A DNA stretch of 64,000 nt from an uncultured Collinsella sp. (GTDB lineage Bacteria > Actinomycetota > Coriobacteriia > Coriobacteriales > Coriobacteriaceae). Of the stretch, positions 8,000 through 16,727 are shown piece by piece; position 1 is the first letter of the stretch; the number at the start of each line of letters is the position of its first letter. A program made the position numbers and the translations under genes. The notes under the pieces were generated by a model. It made no database searches. It saw nothing but the letters and a program-made list of their open reading frames with translations, and had not been told where the DNA came from. The DNA lies in contig CABUIY010000007.1 of NCBI GenBank assembly GCA_902491765.1, positions 27,508 through 91,507 of the forward strand. The letters run 5' to 3'.

Positions 8000-8036
8000 A
8001 ACAAAACGGCCGCGACCCCAAACGGGACCGCGACCG
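8000..8036 (-). terminator. Hairpin with T-run in the larA leader (possible attenuator)
   Basis: On the minus strand a 12-bp stem (arms 8024-8035 and 8008-8019, with two G-U pairs) is followed by GTTTTGTTG. It lies about 120 nt upstream of the larA start codon, and there is no minus-strand gene just upstream for it to terminate. It could be an attenuator in the larA 5' UTR. Confidence 0.4.
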
Positions 8037-8112
8037 CCTGTCAAAGACACTATAGACAGGATGATTTACGCAGCGCCGAGGCAAACATCTAGCCCGAGAC
8101 GTACGCACGTAA

Positions 8113-8153
8113 GCCATTTTGCATAAATGCGTTAATTAATTGCATAAAATGGC
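8113..8153. promoter_or_regulatory. AT-rich inverted repeat upstream of larA
   Basis: GCCATTTTGCA at 8113-8123 and TGCATAAAATGGC at 8141-8153 form an imperfect inverted repeat around TTAATTAA, in otherwise GC-rich DNA. It lies about 235 bp upstream of larA and looks like a regulator-binding site. The regulator cannot be named. From 8154 to 8460 no further feature is seen. Confidence 0.4.
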
Positions 8154-8461
8154 GCATGGATTTCTAGCCGTAACAGGGTGGTACCCTCCGGAGCGTGCAT
8201 TTTTGCGAGTATTCAGCATCGCGGGATAAGATTTTGGTGTCAAAAGTCTTTCAAAAGGTAGATAGTCCTCATGACTCGTCCCATCTGGATAGCATGCGGC
8301 GAGAAACCAGCCATATATGAACATCGCCAAAGCCCAATCGTCGTGCAAAAGCATCAACAGGGGCCGCGAACGTCACCCATAGCCTTATGCACCAATCTTT
8401 GGCTGCTGAAAACTCCGTTTTTTGCACGTCGTCCCAAGCACCACCCTCACCCAGCGGCTGA

Positions 8462-8547
8462 TCCGCCGAAGACCGGACATCGCAGGGCCCGCCATTAGTT
8501 TACTTTTAGGCACACTCCGCAGGACGCAAGAAGCCCTCGCCGCACTC
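8462..8547. repeat. Truncated copy of the long-hairpin element
   Basis: These 86 bp repeat almost exactly at 8702-8786 in the same orientation: left flank, left arm and the first half of the core. The right half is missing and is replaced by CTCCACGCTATGCGCGAAGC. Between 8586 and 8700 more fragments (for example CACTCCGCAGCACGAAGCCC) suggest further decayed copies. Confidence 0.7.
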
Positions 8548-8723
8548 CACGCTATGCGCGAAGCGCGCCTTATTCCCTTTAGTTTTAACCCCAGAAGACC
8601 GAGGACGAAGGGATCCGATGGGTTTCCCTCTGAATGCACTCCGCAGCACGAAGCCCCTTCCAAACGCGCGAAGCGCGCCATTAATTCCCCCAGCCAGTAA
8701 TCCGCCGAAGACCGGACATCGCA

Positions 8724-8850
8724 GGGCCCGCCATTAGTTTACTTTTAGGCACACTCCGCAGGACGCAAGAAGCCCTCGCCGCACGAAGTGCGCAGCGAGG
8801 GCTTCTTGCATGTCCGAGGACGTGCCTAAAAGTAAACTGATGGCGGGCCC
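8724..8850. repeat. 127-bp hairpin: same core as 5673-5797 with different 29-bp arms
   Basis: Arms 8724-8752 and 8822-8850 pair over 29 bp with one mismatch and start GGGCCCGCCATTAG, unrelated to the arms at 5673. The core ACTCCGCAGGACGCAAG to TTGCATGTCCGAGGAC matches the first element. It begins 21 bp after the ppc stop and probably also terminates ppc. Confidence 0.85.
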
Positions 8851-8871
8851 GGACGACTACAGGGCTATCGA

Positions 8872-11685
8872 TTACCCCGTGTTCTGCAATCCTGCCGAGA
8901 CGCCGGTCACAGTCGAAAGAATCAGGCTCATGTACTCGGCCTTCTTCTCCTCGGCCATCTCGTCCTGGTTCATACGCACCTCGCGAAGGGCGCGGACCTG
9001 GGCGATGGACAGGGCATCGACGTAGGGGTTACGCACGCGAACGGCGCAGCCGAGCACGCGACGGCGCTGCAGCGGCCACTCGTCACCGACGATGGCAAGG
9101 ACCCACTTACGAGTGAGCTGCATCTCGGTAAAGACCTTCTTGGACAGATCATCACGATCGCCCAGGTGCAGATACATCTTGGCGATGCGTTGATCGGTCT
9201 TAGCGATCGACATCTCGATGTTGTCGATAAAGGTGCGGAAGAACGGCCACTCCTGGTAGGCGGCCTTGAGCTGGTCAAGATCGCCCAGCTGCTCGCAGGC
9301 GGTGCCCAGGCCGTACCAAGCGGCCAGGTTAATGCGCGCCTGGCTCCAGCTGAAGATCCACGGAATGGTACGCAGGTCGTCGAGCGACTTGGCACCCAGG
9401 CCGCGCTTGGCGGGACGCGAGCCGATCGGCAGCAGACCGACCTCGGTCAACGGCGTCACGGTCGAGAACCACGGTGTAAAGTCCTCGGTGTTCAGCAGGT
9501 CCAGATAACGCTCGTGGCTTGCGGTGTTGAGCTTCTCAGCCATATCCCAGAACTTCTGAGTAGTCTCGGTGTTGGTCTTCTCGACACTCGGGGCCGACTG
9601 CAAAAGCGTTGCGGCGGCAACGGACTCAACATGACGCTGAGCCAGCGTGCGGTTGCCGTAACGGGCAAAGATGACCTCGCCCTGCTCGGTGAGCTTAAAG
9701 AAGCAGTTGACCGAACCCTTGGGCTGCGCCAGCACGGCTTTGTTGGCCGGGCCGCCGCCACGGCCCACGGCACCGCCGCGACCGTGCATGAGCACCAGGT
9801 CGATATCGTTCTTCTCTGCCCACTTGGCGATGCGCTCCTGCGCGGAGTGCAGCGCGAGCATGGCCGTGGTAGGACCGGCATCCTTGGAAGAGTCGGAATA
9901 GCCCAGCATGACCTCCATGCGGCGGTTGGTCTGGGCAAGGCGCTTTTGCACCACGGGCAGCGTAAGCATCTGGTCGAGCACGTCGACGCAGCCCTCGAGG
10001 TCCTCGAGCTGCTCGAACAGCGGGATCACGTCGAGCTCGGGGACATCCTCCTCGTGTGCAAAGGACAGGTGGGCAAGCTCAAAGACGTCGGCCACATGCT
10101 GGGCACTCTTGGTGAACGAGATGATGTAGCGATGCGCCATCTTCTTGCCGTAGCGCTTTTGGATGGAGCCGATAGCGCGGAAGGTATCGATAACCTCGCG
10201 CGTCATGGGCTGCAGATCGCCATGGATGCCGTTCTCGTGGATATCCTTGAGGGCGCGGGCGTGCACCACGGAGTGCTGACGGAACTCCATCTCGACCATA
10301 TGGAAGCCGAAGGACTCGACCTGCCAGATGATGGTCTGCACCGGACCGTAGGCGGCACGGACGGCACCGCAGGCAGCCAGCGAACGCTGGACGACGCGCA
10401 GGTCATCCAGGAATTCGTCGGCACTGTGATACATGGTGTCGGTGATGCGGCGCACGGTGGCGTTCAGACGATCGGCCATGACGAGCATGACGGCGCGATG
10501 CGGCTCGTGCTCGGAGATCAGCTCGGCGCGAGCCGTGTACCGAGGGCTCATCTCGACCTGATGGTTCCACAGGTTAATGAGCTCGGCAGAAGGCTTACTG
10601 TAGGTGGCCTCGAGCGTGAGGTTGCGGCCGATGCGGCGGCACTTGTCCTCGAGCTTGAGCACCATGTGGGTGAAGTACTTGGCGGCGACCTCACGGCTCA
10701 CCTTAGCGGTGACGTTGGGGTTACCGTCGCGGTCGGAACCGATCCAGCTGCCGGGATGGAAGAACGCCGGGCACAGCGGCGGCACGGTACCGGCCTTGTC
10801 GCCCAGCACCCAGTCGTCAAAGCGACGATAGATGACGGGGATGACGTCGAACAGCGTGTTATCGAAGATGTCGATGATGGTATCGGCTTCCTCGACCGGC
10901 GTGGGCTTCTTGAGCGCGATGGGGCTCGTACGCACCAGGGCGTCGATCTCCTGCAGCATATGGCGCTCGTTCTCCACCAGGTCGGAGCCGCCCAGACGCG
11001 GACGCTCCTCCAGCAGGTTGGAGATACGGCGAATCTTGCCCTCGACGGCCTTACGACGGGCCTCGGTGGGATGCGCGGTAAAGACGGGATGGAACTCAAG
11101 CTTGCCGAGCAGCTCGTTGGCGCCCTCGACGCCCAGTTCATTCACCAGCTGGTGATAGGCGACGGTGAGCTCGTTGGCGGGATCGACCTCGGTATCGGTC
11201 GACGCACCGGCCTCGCGCTCGCGCAGCTGCGCCACACGGTAGTTCTCCTCCGACAGGTTTGCCAGGTGGAAGAAGCTCGTAAAGGCGCGGACAATGACCT
11301 GCTGCTTATCGAGCGGCAGGCTGTCGATCAGATCGACGACCTCACGAAATGCCACGGCAGTGGGCTCGTCGGCGGTGGGCACGCCCTGCTCGTCGACGGC
11401 CTCGTCGGCAGCGCGAGTACCGGGGTTGCCGGCATTGGCCACAATCTCGGCCGACAGGATCTTGTCGAACAGGTCCGCGATCTCAGGATCATACTCGCTA
11501 AGCACACGACGCTCCAGGCGCAGGAACAACGCCAGATTGTCGCGCAGCTCCTCGGGGATCTCGATCTCGGCGAGACGCTCCCTGGACTCGGCATTCGAGC
11601 CGATTCGGTTAACGAGGCGGTTGACCACGGCAGCGACGCGCGCCGCGGCTTCGGGTACAGACTGGTTGCTTAGGTTCTCAGCCAC
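8872..11685 (-). CDS. ppc: Phosphoenolpyruvate carboxylase
   Basis: PEPC adds bicarbonate to PEP to form oxaloacetate, the anaplerotic step feeding aspartate and succinate. The 937-residue protein has the catalytic motifs HPTEARRKAVEGK, GSDRDGNPNVTAKV, VMLGYSDSSKDAGP and LMHGRGGAVGRGGGP, and the characteristic C-terminal QNTG. The GTG at 11685 has GGGAGG 4 nt upstream. The ATG at 11697 abuts GGAGG too closely but would add only four residues. The gene is monocistronic, with a TATAAT promoter at 11730-11735. Confidence 0.96.
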   Translation of the reverse strand: MAENLSNQSVPEAAARVAAVVNRLVNRIGSNAESRERLAEIEIPEELRDNLALFLRLERRVLSEYDPEIADLFDKILSAEIVANAGNPGTRAADEAVDEQGVPTADEPTAVAFREVVDLIDSLPLDKQQVIVRAFTSFFHLANLSEENYRVAQLREREAGASTDTEVDPANELTVAYHQLVNELGVEGANELLGKLEFHPVFTAHPTEARRKAVEGKIRRISNLLEERPRLGGSDLVENERHMLQEIDALVRTSPIALKKPTPVEEADTIIDIFDNTLFDVIPVIYRRFDDWVLGDKAGTVPPLCPAFFHPGSWIGSDRDGNPNVTAKVSREVAAKYFTHMVLKLEDKCRRIGRNLTLEATYSKPSAELINLWNHQVEMSPRYTARAELISEHEPHRAVMLVMADRLNATVRRITDTMYHSADEFLDDLRVVQRSLAACGAVRAAYGPVQTIIWQVESFGFHMVEMEFRQHSVVHARALKDIHENGIHGDLQPMTREVIDTFRAIGSIQKRYGKKMAHRYIISFTKSAQHVADVFELAHLSFAHEEDVPELDVIPLFEQLEDLEGCVDVLDQMLTLPVVQKRLAQTNRRMEVMLGYSDSSKDAGPTTAMLALHSAQERIAKWAEKNDIDLVLMHGRGGAVGRGGGPANKAVLAQPKGSVNCFFKLTEQGEVIFARYGNRTLAQRHVESVAAATLLQSAPSVEKTNTETTQKFWDMAEKLNTASHERYLDLLNTEDFTPWFSTVTPLTEVGLLPIGSRPAKRGLGAKSLDDLRTIPWIFSWSQARINLAAWYGLGTACEQLGDLDQLKAAYQEWPFFRTFIDNIEMSIAKTDQRIAKMYLHLGDRDDLSKKVFTEMQLTRKWVLAIVGDEWPLQRRRVLGCAVRVRNPYVDALSIAQVRALREVRMNQDEMAEEKKAEYMSLILSTVTGVSAGLQNTG

Positions 11686-11729
11686 GTTTCCTCCCATTCC
11701 TCCTTCTATGCACGTAACATGCGGTATTC

Positions 11730-11792
11730 ATTATAGGCGCTTGAGAAATACTTTCGACACTGATTGCGCTTTACCACACAAAAGTATTTTCT
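11730..11792 (-). promoter_or_regulatory. ppc promoter with overlapping inverted repeat
   Basis: A perfect -10 (TATAAT, minus strand, 11730-11735) is preceded at 18 bp by TGTCGA (11754-11759). AGAAATACTTT (11744-11754) is repeated in inverse at 11781-11792 (AAAGTATTTTCT). One half-site therefore sits inside the promoter spacer, as expected for a repressor operator. The regulator is unknown. Confidence 0.55.
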
Positions 11793-11849
11793 GCATTGCA
11801 AGGGTTTTTGCCCTAAATGGTCGTATTTCTCGGTGGACGGCATACACAA

Positions 11850-11885
11850 ACGGGGGCATTCCGCATAAATGCGAAACACCCCCGT
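11850..11885 (-). terminator. Terminator of hisS
   Basis: ACGGGGG/CCCCCGT outer stem with an inner GCAT/ATGC pairing, 58 bp past the hisS stop, followed by TTTG on the minus strand. Confidence 0.7.
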
Positions 11886-11942
11886 AACAATCGCTCGCCG
11901 CGAGCGGGACATGTTAGCGGGTCCGCAGCTCAAAAAGATGCG

Positions 11943-13256
11943 CTACAGGCGCTCGCGAACCGCCTCGACGACGTTGGCCAGATCGGCAAGGACCTCTTCG
12001 TGGCTCTGCATGTCGCGCACCTTAACCTTGCCGGCGGCAAGCTCGTCGCCGCCCAGAACCAGGATGAGCTTGGCGCCCACCTTATCGGCCTGCTTAAACT
12101 GGGCTTTGAGCGAACGGCCCTGATAGTCGGCCTCGGTCACGATACCTGCGGCGCGAAGCTCCTGCGTAATGGCAAAGACGTTCTGGCGCAGCTCCTTGCC
12201 TGCGTTGGCGACATAGACGCACGGGGCCTCCTCGGCACCCAGATCGCTGCCAAAGGCCTGCAGGGCCAGCAGGGCGCGCTCAAAACCGACGGCAAAGCCG
12301 ACGCCCGCCGTGGGCTTGCCACCCTCGAGCTCGACCAGGCCGTCGTAGCGGCCGCCGCCACCGATGGAGCCGACGCCGGCGCCGGGGGCCTCGACCTCAA
12401 AGACAGTACGGGTGTAGTAGTCCAGGCCGCGCACCAAGGTGGGATCCTCGACATACTCGATACCGGCGGCATCCAGATAGCGCTTGACCTGCTCGTAGTG
12501 CTCGCGGCACTCGTCGCACAGGTTGTCACCCATCAGCGGAGCCTCGGCCATGATCTCGCGGCAGTGGTCGTTCTTGCAGTCGAAGGCACGCAGCGGGTTG
12601 AGCTCGGCGCGCTCGCGGCACTCGTCGCACATCTCGTCGGCGTGATCGAGGATAAACTGCTTGACCTGCTCGCGATAGGCCGGACGACACTGGGCGTCAC
12701 CCATCGAGTTGATGAGCAGACGAAGCTTGGAAAGATCGAAGCCCAGGCGCTTGTAGAACTCCATGAGCATGATGATGCACTCGGCGTCTGCCGCCGGATC
12801 GGGAGCGCCGAGCCACTCGATACCCACCTGGTGGAACTGGCGCAGGCGGCCCTTCTGGGGACGCTCGCCGCGGAACATGGCCTCGGCGTAGTACGCCTTA
12901 AACGGCGTGGAGCCCTGGGGCACCAGGTTGTTCTCGACGACGGCGCGCACCACGCCGGCCGTGCCCTCGGGGCGAAGTGCCAGGCGCTGCTTGGGCTTGA
13001 GCTTGGTATCGGTACCCTCGGTAAAGACGCGCTCCAGGTTGGCGCCGCTAAACACGCGGAACATCTCCTTGCGCACGACGTCGGTCGACTGGCCGATGCC
13101 GTGGACAAAGACGTCCACCTGCTCGATCGCGGGCGTCTCGATAGGTTTAAAACCAAACGGCTCGAACACGCCGGCAGCGATCTGCTGCATCTTTTGCCAG
13201 GCGCGCATCTCGGCGCCGATAAGGTCGCGGGTTCCCTCCGCCTTCTGTGCCTGCAT
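11943..13256 (-). CDS. hisS: Histidine--tRNA ligase
   Basis: Class II synthetase for tRNA-His, 437 residues. It contains the HisRS motifs GTRDLIGAEM, LRPEGTAGVVRA (motif 2 region), LVRGLDYYTRTVFE and GGGGRYDGLVE, and a C-terminal anticodon-binding domain (GAKLILVLGGDELAAGKV). The ATG at 13256 has AAGGTG 8 nt upstream; a TTG two codons earlier is in frame but less likely. An insertion with four CxxC-like pairs (CRPAYREQ, CDECRERAE, CKNDHC, CDECREHYE) at about 180-250 resembles a zinc-ribbon insert. Confidence 0.95.
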   Translation of the reverse strand: MQAQKAEGTRDLIGAEMRAWQKMQQIAAGVFEPFGFKPIETPAIEQVDVFVHGIGQSTDVVRKEMFRVFSGANLERVFTEGTDTKLKPKQRLALRPEGTAGVVRAVVENNLVPQGSTPFKAYYAEAMFRGERPQKGRLRQFHQVGIEWLGAPDPAADAECIIMLMEFYKRLGFDLSKLRLLINSMGDAQCRPAYREQVKQFILDHADEMCDECRERAELNPLRAFDCKNDHCREIMAEAPLMGDNLCDECREHYEQVKRYLDAAGIEYVEDPTLVRGLDYYTRTVFEVEAPGAGVGSIGGGGRYDGLVELEGGKPTAGVGFAVGFERALLALQAFGSDLGAEEAPCVYVANAGKELRQNVFAITQELRAAGIVTEADYQGRSLKAQFKQADKVGAKLILVLGGDELAAGKVKVRDMQSHEEVLADLANVVEAVRERL

Positions 13257-13321
13257 GGGCAAACACCTTTCTTTTGTATCGCGTCATAGGTAACGGTCAT
13301 TATACGGCACAAACACAAACC

Positions 13322-13382
13322 GCGGCGGCGCGTCTGACCGAACGAGGGTATGGGGACTCGTTCGGCCTGACGCACCGCCGCT
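13322..13382. repeat. Long hairpin 1 of 3 upstream of hisS
   Basis: Imperfect inverted repeat built from CCGAACGAG/CTCGTTCGG and GCGTC/GACGC with outer GCGGCGG/CCGCCGC. It is the first of three consecutive unrelated long hairpins filling 13257-13560, where no gene is present. Confidence 0.65.
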
Positions 13383-13388
13383 GTTTGC

Positions 13389-13450
13389 GATCCGCTTTCC
13401 TCCGTCCCCTTCGGATCACGTGATCTGTTGGGGACGGAGGAAAACGGATC
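13389..13450. repeat. Long hairpin 2 of 3 upstream of hisS
   Basis: Arms GATCCG-CTTTCCTCCGTCCCC (13389-13409) and their complement (13430-13450) pair over about 20 bp. The loop itself holds the perfect 12-bp palindrome GATCACGTGATC at 13414-13425. Confidence 0.75.
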
Positions 13451-13461
13451 ATTTCGTAGGC

Positions 13462-13525
13462 CCGTGGCCGCCTTGGAAACCGAATGATGGTACGAGCATC
13501 CATTCGGCTTCCAAGGCGGCCACGG
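13462..13525. repeat. Long hairpin 3 of 3 upstream of hisS
   Basis: Arms starting CCGTGGCCGCCTTGGAA (13462) pair with the complementary segment ending at 13525, extended inward by CCGAATG/CATTCGG. It may serve as terminator for the MFS remnant that ends at 13561. Confidence 0.75.
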
Positions 13526-13560
13526 ACAGAACGGGACGAACAGAAAAGAGCGACGGACGT

Positions 13561-14010
13561 CTACTCCCCCGCCACGCTCGCGCGCAGCTTGGCGGCGATG
13601 GGCTCCGAGGCCAGCAGGAATACGAGCATGACCACAGAACACACCAGGCACACGATCCAGGCGCTCGCAAAGGAGCCAGAGACGGCAAAGAGCACGTAGA
13701 CCTGCCACAGCTCGCCCACAAAGCTCATGCTGACAAGCACGGCAGAGGTAGCGATAACGGTTAGGGAGCCCAAAACGCGACCGCTTACTTTATCGGCAAC
13801 ATGGCCAATGACAAGCGATCCGATAACGCTCACCACGGTAGAGATCGCATTGGAGATGTTGTACTGCGCAAGAGATATTCCCAAGTCGCTGACGATGAGC
13901 GGCTGGAACAGGCTCATGCAGTTGACGAAAATCGTGTAGCACGTGGCCATGATCACGAAGCCGGAGGCCACCACGAGCCAGCCGGGGAAGAACTTACGCT
14001 GCTGGGGCAT
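13561..14010 (-). pseudogene. MFS transporter remnant with an internal in-frame deletion
   Basis: The 149-residue reading frame starts as a normal major facilitator (PGWLVVASGFVIMATCYTIF, then GHVADKVSGRVLG, the helix 2-3 loop motif). After about four helices, at AVSGSF, it jumps to what looks like the last helix and tail of the same kind of protein (ASAWIVCLVCSVVMLVFLLA). A complete MFS protein is about 400 residues, so roughly seven helices are missing. AAGGAG precedes the ATG, so a short protein could still be made, but transport is unlikely. It could also be described as a truncated gene. Confidence 0.75.
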
Positions 14011-14066
14011 ACTGCTCCTTATTTAACAAACGAATAGCCGGCGCCGGGCGCCGGTAGTGCCCAAGA

Positions 14067-14126
14067 TTGCCTTGAAAGACAAGGGCATAGGCCTTATGGC
14101 CATGCCCGCAGGCTTGAAAGGCAAGG
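14067..14126 (-). terminator. Hairpin terminator of the M20 amidohydrolase gene
   Basis: Outer TTGCCTT/AAGGCAA and inner GGGCATAGGCC/GGCCATGCCC pairing. The apex GGCC-TTAT-GGCC belongs to the same type as the hairpins at 22122-22221 and 47873-47902. Confidence 0.6.
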
Positions 14127-14133
14127 TTGGATG

Positions 14134-15429
14134 CTACAGGTGGTCGGCGATATAGCCCAAAGCGACGGCGGTATAGGCCGCAGCACCGAGCGGCAGCTCG
14201 GCATCGTTAAAACGTGCCTTGGGATGGTGCTGGGCAAAATGCTCGTCCGTATCGGTCACAGCTGCGCCCACGGTAAAGTACGCACTCGGGATCTCGCTCG
14301 AGATCAGCGCGAAGTCCTCGCTCGCCATGGCGTGGAACAGCGGCAGGAAGGCGGCCTTGGGCAGCACCACGCCCACGTAGCCAAGCGACGCCTGGGTCAT
14401 GTCGTCATCGAGTACGAGCGGGGGAACATCCGAAAGCGTCTCGATGGTCGCCGACGTACGATATGTTGCAGCAACGCCGTTTACGACCTCCGCGATGCGG
14501 GTCTTTAGGTGAGCCATGAGCTCAACATCAAAGCCGCGCAGCGTTCCCTCGAGCACGCAGGTGTCAGGGATGACGTTGGCCGCCGAGCCGCCAGCAAACT
14601 TACCAACGGTAAGCGCGACCTCCTTAGCCGCCGGCACTTCGCGAGCGATAAGCTCCTGAAGCGCCAGATGCACATGCACGCCGGCCGTGATGGGGTCGAT
14701 GCAAATCTCGGGGCTCGAGCCATGGCCGCCCTTGCCCTGAAGCGTGATACGAAAACCGTACACGCCCGAGAGCGCCGGGCTGCCGTAGAGCACCAGGCCG
14801 AGCGGCGACTGGCTATTGACATGCATGGCAAAGGCGACCTGAGGACGCGGGTTCTGCAGCAGACCGTCGGCGATGGCGGCGCGGGCACCCTCAAAGGTTT
14901 CCTCGCCCGGCTGGAACAGCAGTTTGACGGTGGCATTGGCGTCGACGAGCTCGGCCTCGCGGGCCTTGAGCAGGCGAGCCGCACCAAGCAGCGCCGTCGC
15001 GTGCATATCGTGACCGCAAGCGTGCATGCAGCCGTTGGTGGATGCAAAGGGCTCGCCGGATTCCTCGGCAACGGGCAGGGCGTCCATGTCGCCACGAAGC
15101 ATGATGACCGTACCGGCCTGCTCATTCGTGCAGATGCCATTGCCTTGGGCCGCGGCGGCACCGGCGCCGACAAGGCCCACAACGCAGGAACCATCGACGA
15201 GCGTAGCAAATGGGATGTCCATCTCGGTCAGGCGCGCTTGGATATACGTAGAGGTCTGCGGGAGGCTATTACCCAGCTCGGGCATCTGATGTAAATCGTG
15301 TCGCCACGCAGCGAGCTCGTCTGCAAAAGCCTGAGCTTCTGCAACAAGACCGTCACCGATAGCGGTCTGCGCCGCCGCGGTGGCCTTGGGCGCTGATTGC
15401 GGTTGAAGATCGGACAGTGCTGGTGCCAT
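14134..15429 (-). CDS. M20-family metallo-amidohydrolase (N-acyl amino acid amidohydrolase type)
   Basis: A 431-residue M20D peptidase/amidohydrolase that probably cleaves N-acyl or amide bonds of amino acids (hippurate or IAA-amino acid hydrolase group). The sequence shows WRHDLHQMPELG, GDMDALPVAEESG, CGHDMHATALLGAA (metal-binding Cys and His), LFQPGEE (catalytic Glu) and GKGGHGSSPEICIDPI. GGAGGG lies 6 nt before the ATG at 15429. The exact substrate cannot be read from sequence. It stands alone between hairpin terminators. Confidence 0.88.
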   Translation of the reverse strand: MAPALSDLQPQSAPKATAAAQTAIGDGLVAEAQAFADELAAWRHDLHQMPELGNSLPQTSTYIQARLTEMDIPFATLVDGSCVVGLVGAGAAAAQGNGICTNEQAGTVIMLRGDMDALPVAEESGEPFASTNGCMHACGHDMHATALLGAARLLKAREAELVDANATVKLLFQPGEETFEGARAAIADGLLQNPRPQVAFAMHVNSQSPLGLVLYGSPALSGVYGFRITLQGKGGHGSSPEICIDPITAGVHVHLALQELIAREVPAAKEVALTVGKFAGGSAANVIPDTCVLEGTLRGFDVELMAHLKTRIAEVVNGVAATYRTSATIETLSDVPPLVLDDDMTQASLGYVGVVLPKAAFLPLFHAMASEDFALISSEIPSAYFTVGAAVTDTDEHFAQHHPKARFNDAELPLGAAAYTAVALGYIADHL

Positions 15430-15502
15430 AGATGCCCTCCAGTAACGTTTTTGCAGCAAGCACTTTGATAGCGTAAAGTGCAAGGTACTACTTTAAGGGC
15501 GA

Positions 15503-15532
15503 CGCATAAAAAATGCCGCCCCGGGAGGCGGC
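15503..15532 (-). terminator. Terminator of the DMT transporter gene
   Basis: GCCGCC/GGCGGC stem (15515-15532) followed on the minus strand by ATTTTTTATG, 12 bp after the stop at 15545. Confidence 0.85.
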
Positions 15533-15544
15533 GCAACAAATTGT

Positions 15545-16528
15545 TTACAATTGCGGACGCGGCTTTCGACGCAAAAAATCGAAATGCGTCTCGCTCAAGA
15601 TAATCGAAAGAAAGATGAGCGCGAAGCCGGCGAGCAGGCGCGAGGTGAGCGCCTCCCCCATCAGCAGCACCGAGAACAGCACACCCGAAGGCGACTCCAT
15701 CGAAAGGAGCAGCGAGCCCGTCGAGGCCGGGACGTGCGCCAAGCCGACGTTTTGGATGAGCAGCGCCACGCACGTGCAGCCCACCGAGAGGAAGGCCATC
15801 ACGCCGATAAAGCTCGGCGTCCACACGGACAGCGGCGCTTGGGTCTCGAATAACAGCGACGAGATCAGGCTCAGCACGCCGTTGCCCACAAACATCCAAA
15901 ACGTGATGACGTTGATGTCCATCTTGCGGCCATACTTGGCGGTCACCGCCATCTGGATGGCAAAGAAGACCGCACCGCCCAGTGTGATGACATCGCCGAC
16001 ATTGAACTCGACGCTATCGAGCGCCACCAGACCAATGCCCGCCAGGCACAGCAACGCGGCGCCCAAGTTGTAACGGGTAAGCTTTTCGCCGCTTAGGACG
16101 TAGCTCGCAAACGGCACGAGGATGCAATAGGTACCCGTCAAAAATGCACTCTTGCCCGCCGTGGTCTGTGCCAGGCCAATTGTCTGCAAACCGTACGCGC
16201 CCCACATAAGTGCGCCCATACCAAGTCCGACGATAAGGTTGCGGGCATTAAAGTGCGCGATGATGCGTTTGTGGAAGATGGCGAACATAACCAGCGAAGC
16301 CGGAAGAAAACGAATATAGAGCAGTTCGAACACCGGAATGGTGTCGAGCGCATCTTTCATGGTGGTAAAGGAATAGCCCCAGATGACCGCCACCGATAGC
16401 AGCAAGACCTTCCAGAAGAACGGGGAACGCGCGCCGGCGCCGCGGGAGGTGCCGCCGGCGCCCAGGTCCTCCCGTGCGACAGGGCTATCGGGCATGTTTT
16501 CGATTTCGTTGGCAGCGTATTGGGCCAT
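15545..16528 (-). CDS. EamA/DMT-family transporter
   Basis: A 327-residue inner-membrane protein with ten predicted helices arranged as two EamA repeats. The first repeat begins VAVIWGYSFTTMKDA and the second covers the GDVITLGGAVFFAIQMAVTA region. The family exports amino acids and other metabolites; the substrate is unknown. A hydrophilic N-terminal extension of about 35 residues precedes the first helix. GAGGA lies 8 nt before the ATG. Confidence 0.9.
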   Translation of the reverse strand: MAQYAANEIENMPDSPVAREDLGAGGTSRGAGARSPFFWKVLLLSVAVIWGYSFTTMKDALDTIPVFELLYIRFLPASLVMFAIFHKRIIAHFNARNLIVGLGMGALMWGAYGLQTIGLAQTTAGKSAFLTGTYCILVPFASYVLSGEKLTRYNLGAALLCLAGIGLVALDSVEFNVGDVITLGGAVFFAIQMAVTAKYGRKMDINVITFWMFVGNGVLSLISSLLFETQAPLSVWTPSFIGVMAFLSVGCTCVALLIQNVGLAHVPASTGSLLLSMESPSGVLFSVLLMGEALTSRLLAGFALIFLSIILSETHFDFLRRKPRPQL

Positions 16529-16604
16529 GGAACATCCTCACACTCAATCTGGGCGTGGTGTCCGCACGCGTATGGCTGCGTGCCGCCTCATGGTCAAATA
16601 AAAA

Positions 16605-16634
16605 CGGGGCGCACCGGACCCCCGGCACGCCCCG
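16605..16634 (-). terminator. Hairpin upstream of the DMT gene
   Basis: CGGGGCG/CGCCCCG stem followed by GTTTTTATT on the minus strand. It separates the YhgE operon from the DMT gene. Two further hairpins follow at 16688-16715 and 16728-16827, so the 339-bp gap 16529-16867 is essentially a chain of hairpins. Confidence 0.7.
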
Positions 16635-16687
16635 CTACTGTAGCAACAACCGGCGTTGCATCGCAATCCAGCCCACTAAAGCGTTTT

Positions 16688-16715
16688 GTTCCGCCGTTCT
16701 ACCGAACGGCGGACC
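16688..16715. repeat. Short palindrome, CCGCCGTTC type
   Basis: TCCGCCGTTCTACCGAACGG with its complement GAACGGCGGA forms a tight hairpin. A near-identical palindrome with a different loop is at 22237-22258 downstream of htpG. Confidence 0.65.
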
Positions 16716-16727
16716 GGCCGACGCTGC

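Noticed and set aside
8136..8357. A 73-codon minus-strand frame and, on plus at about 8176, AGGGTGG resembling a T-box core
   Set aside because: No ribosome-binding site for the frame, and no downstream plus-strand gene or specifier hairpin for a T-box.
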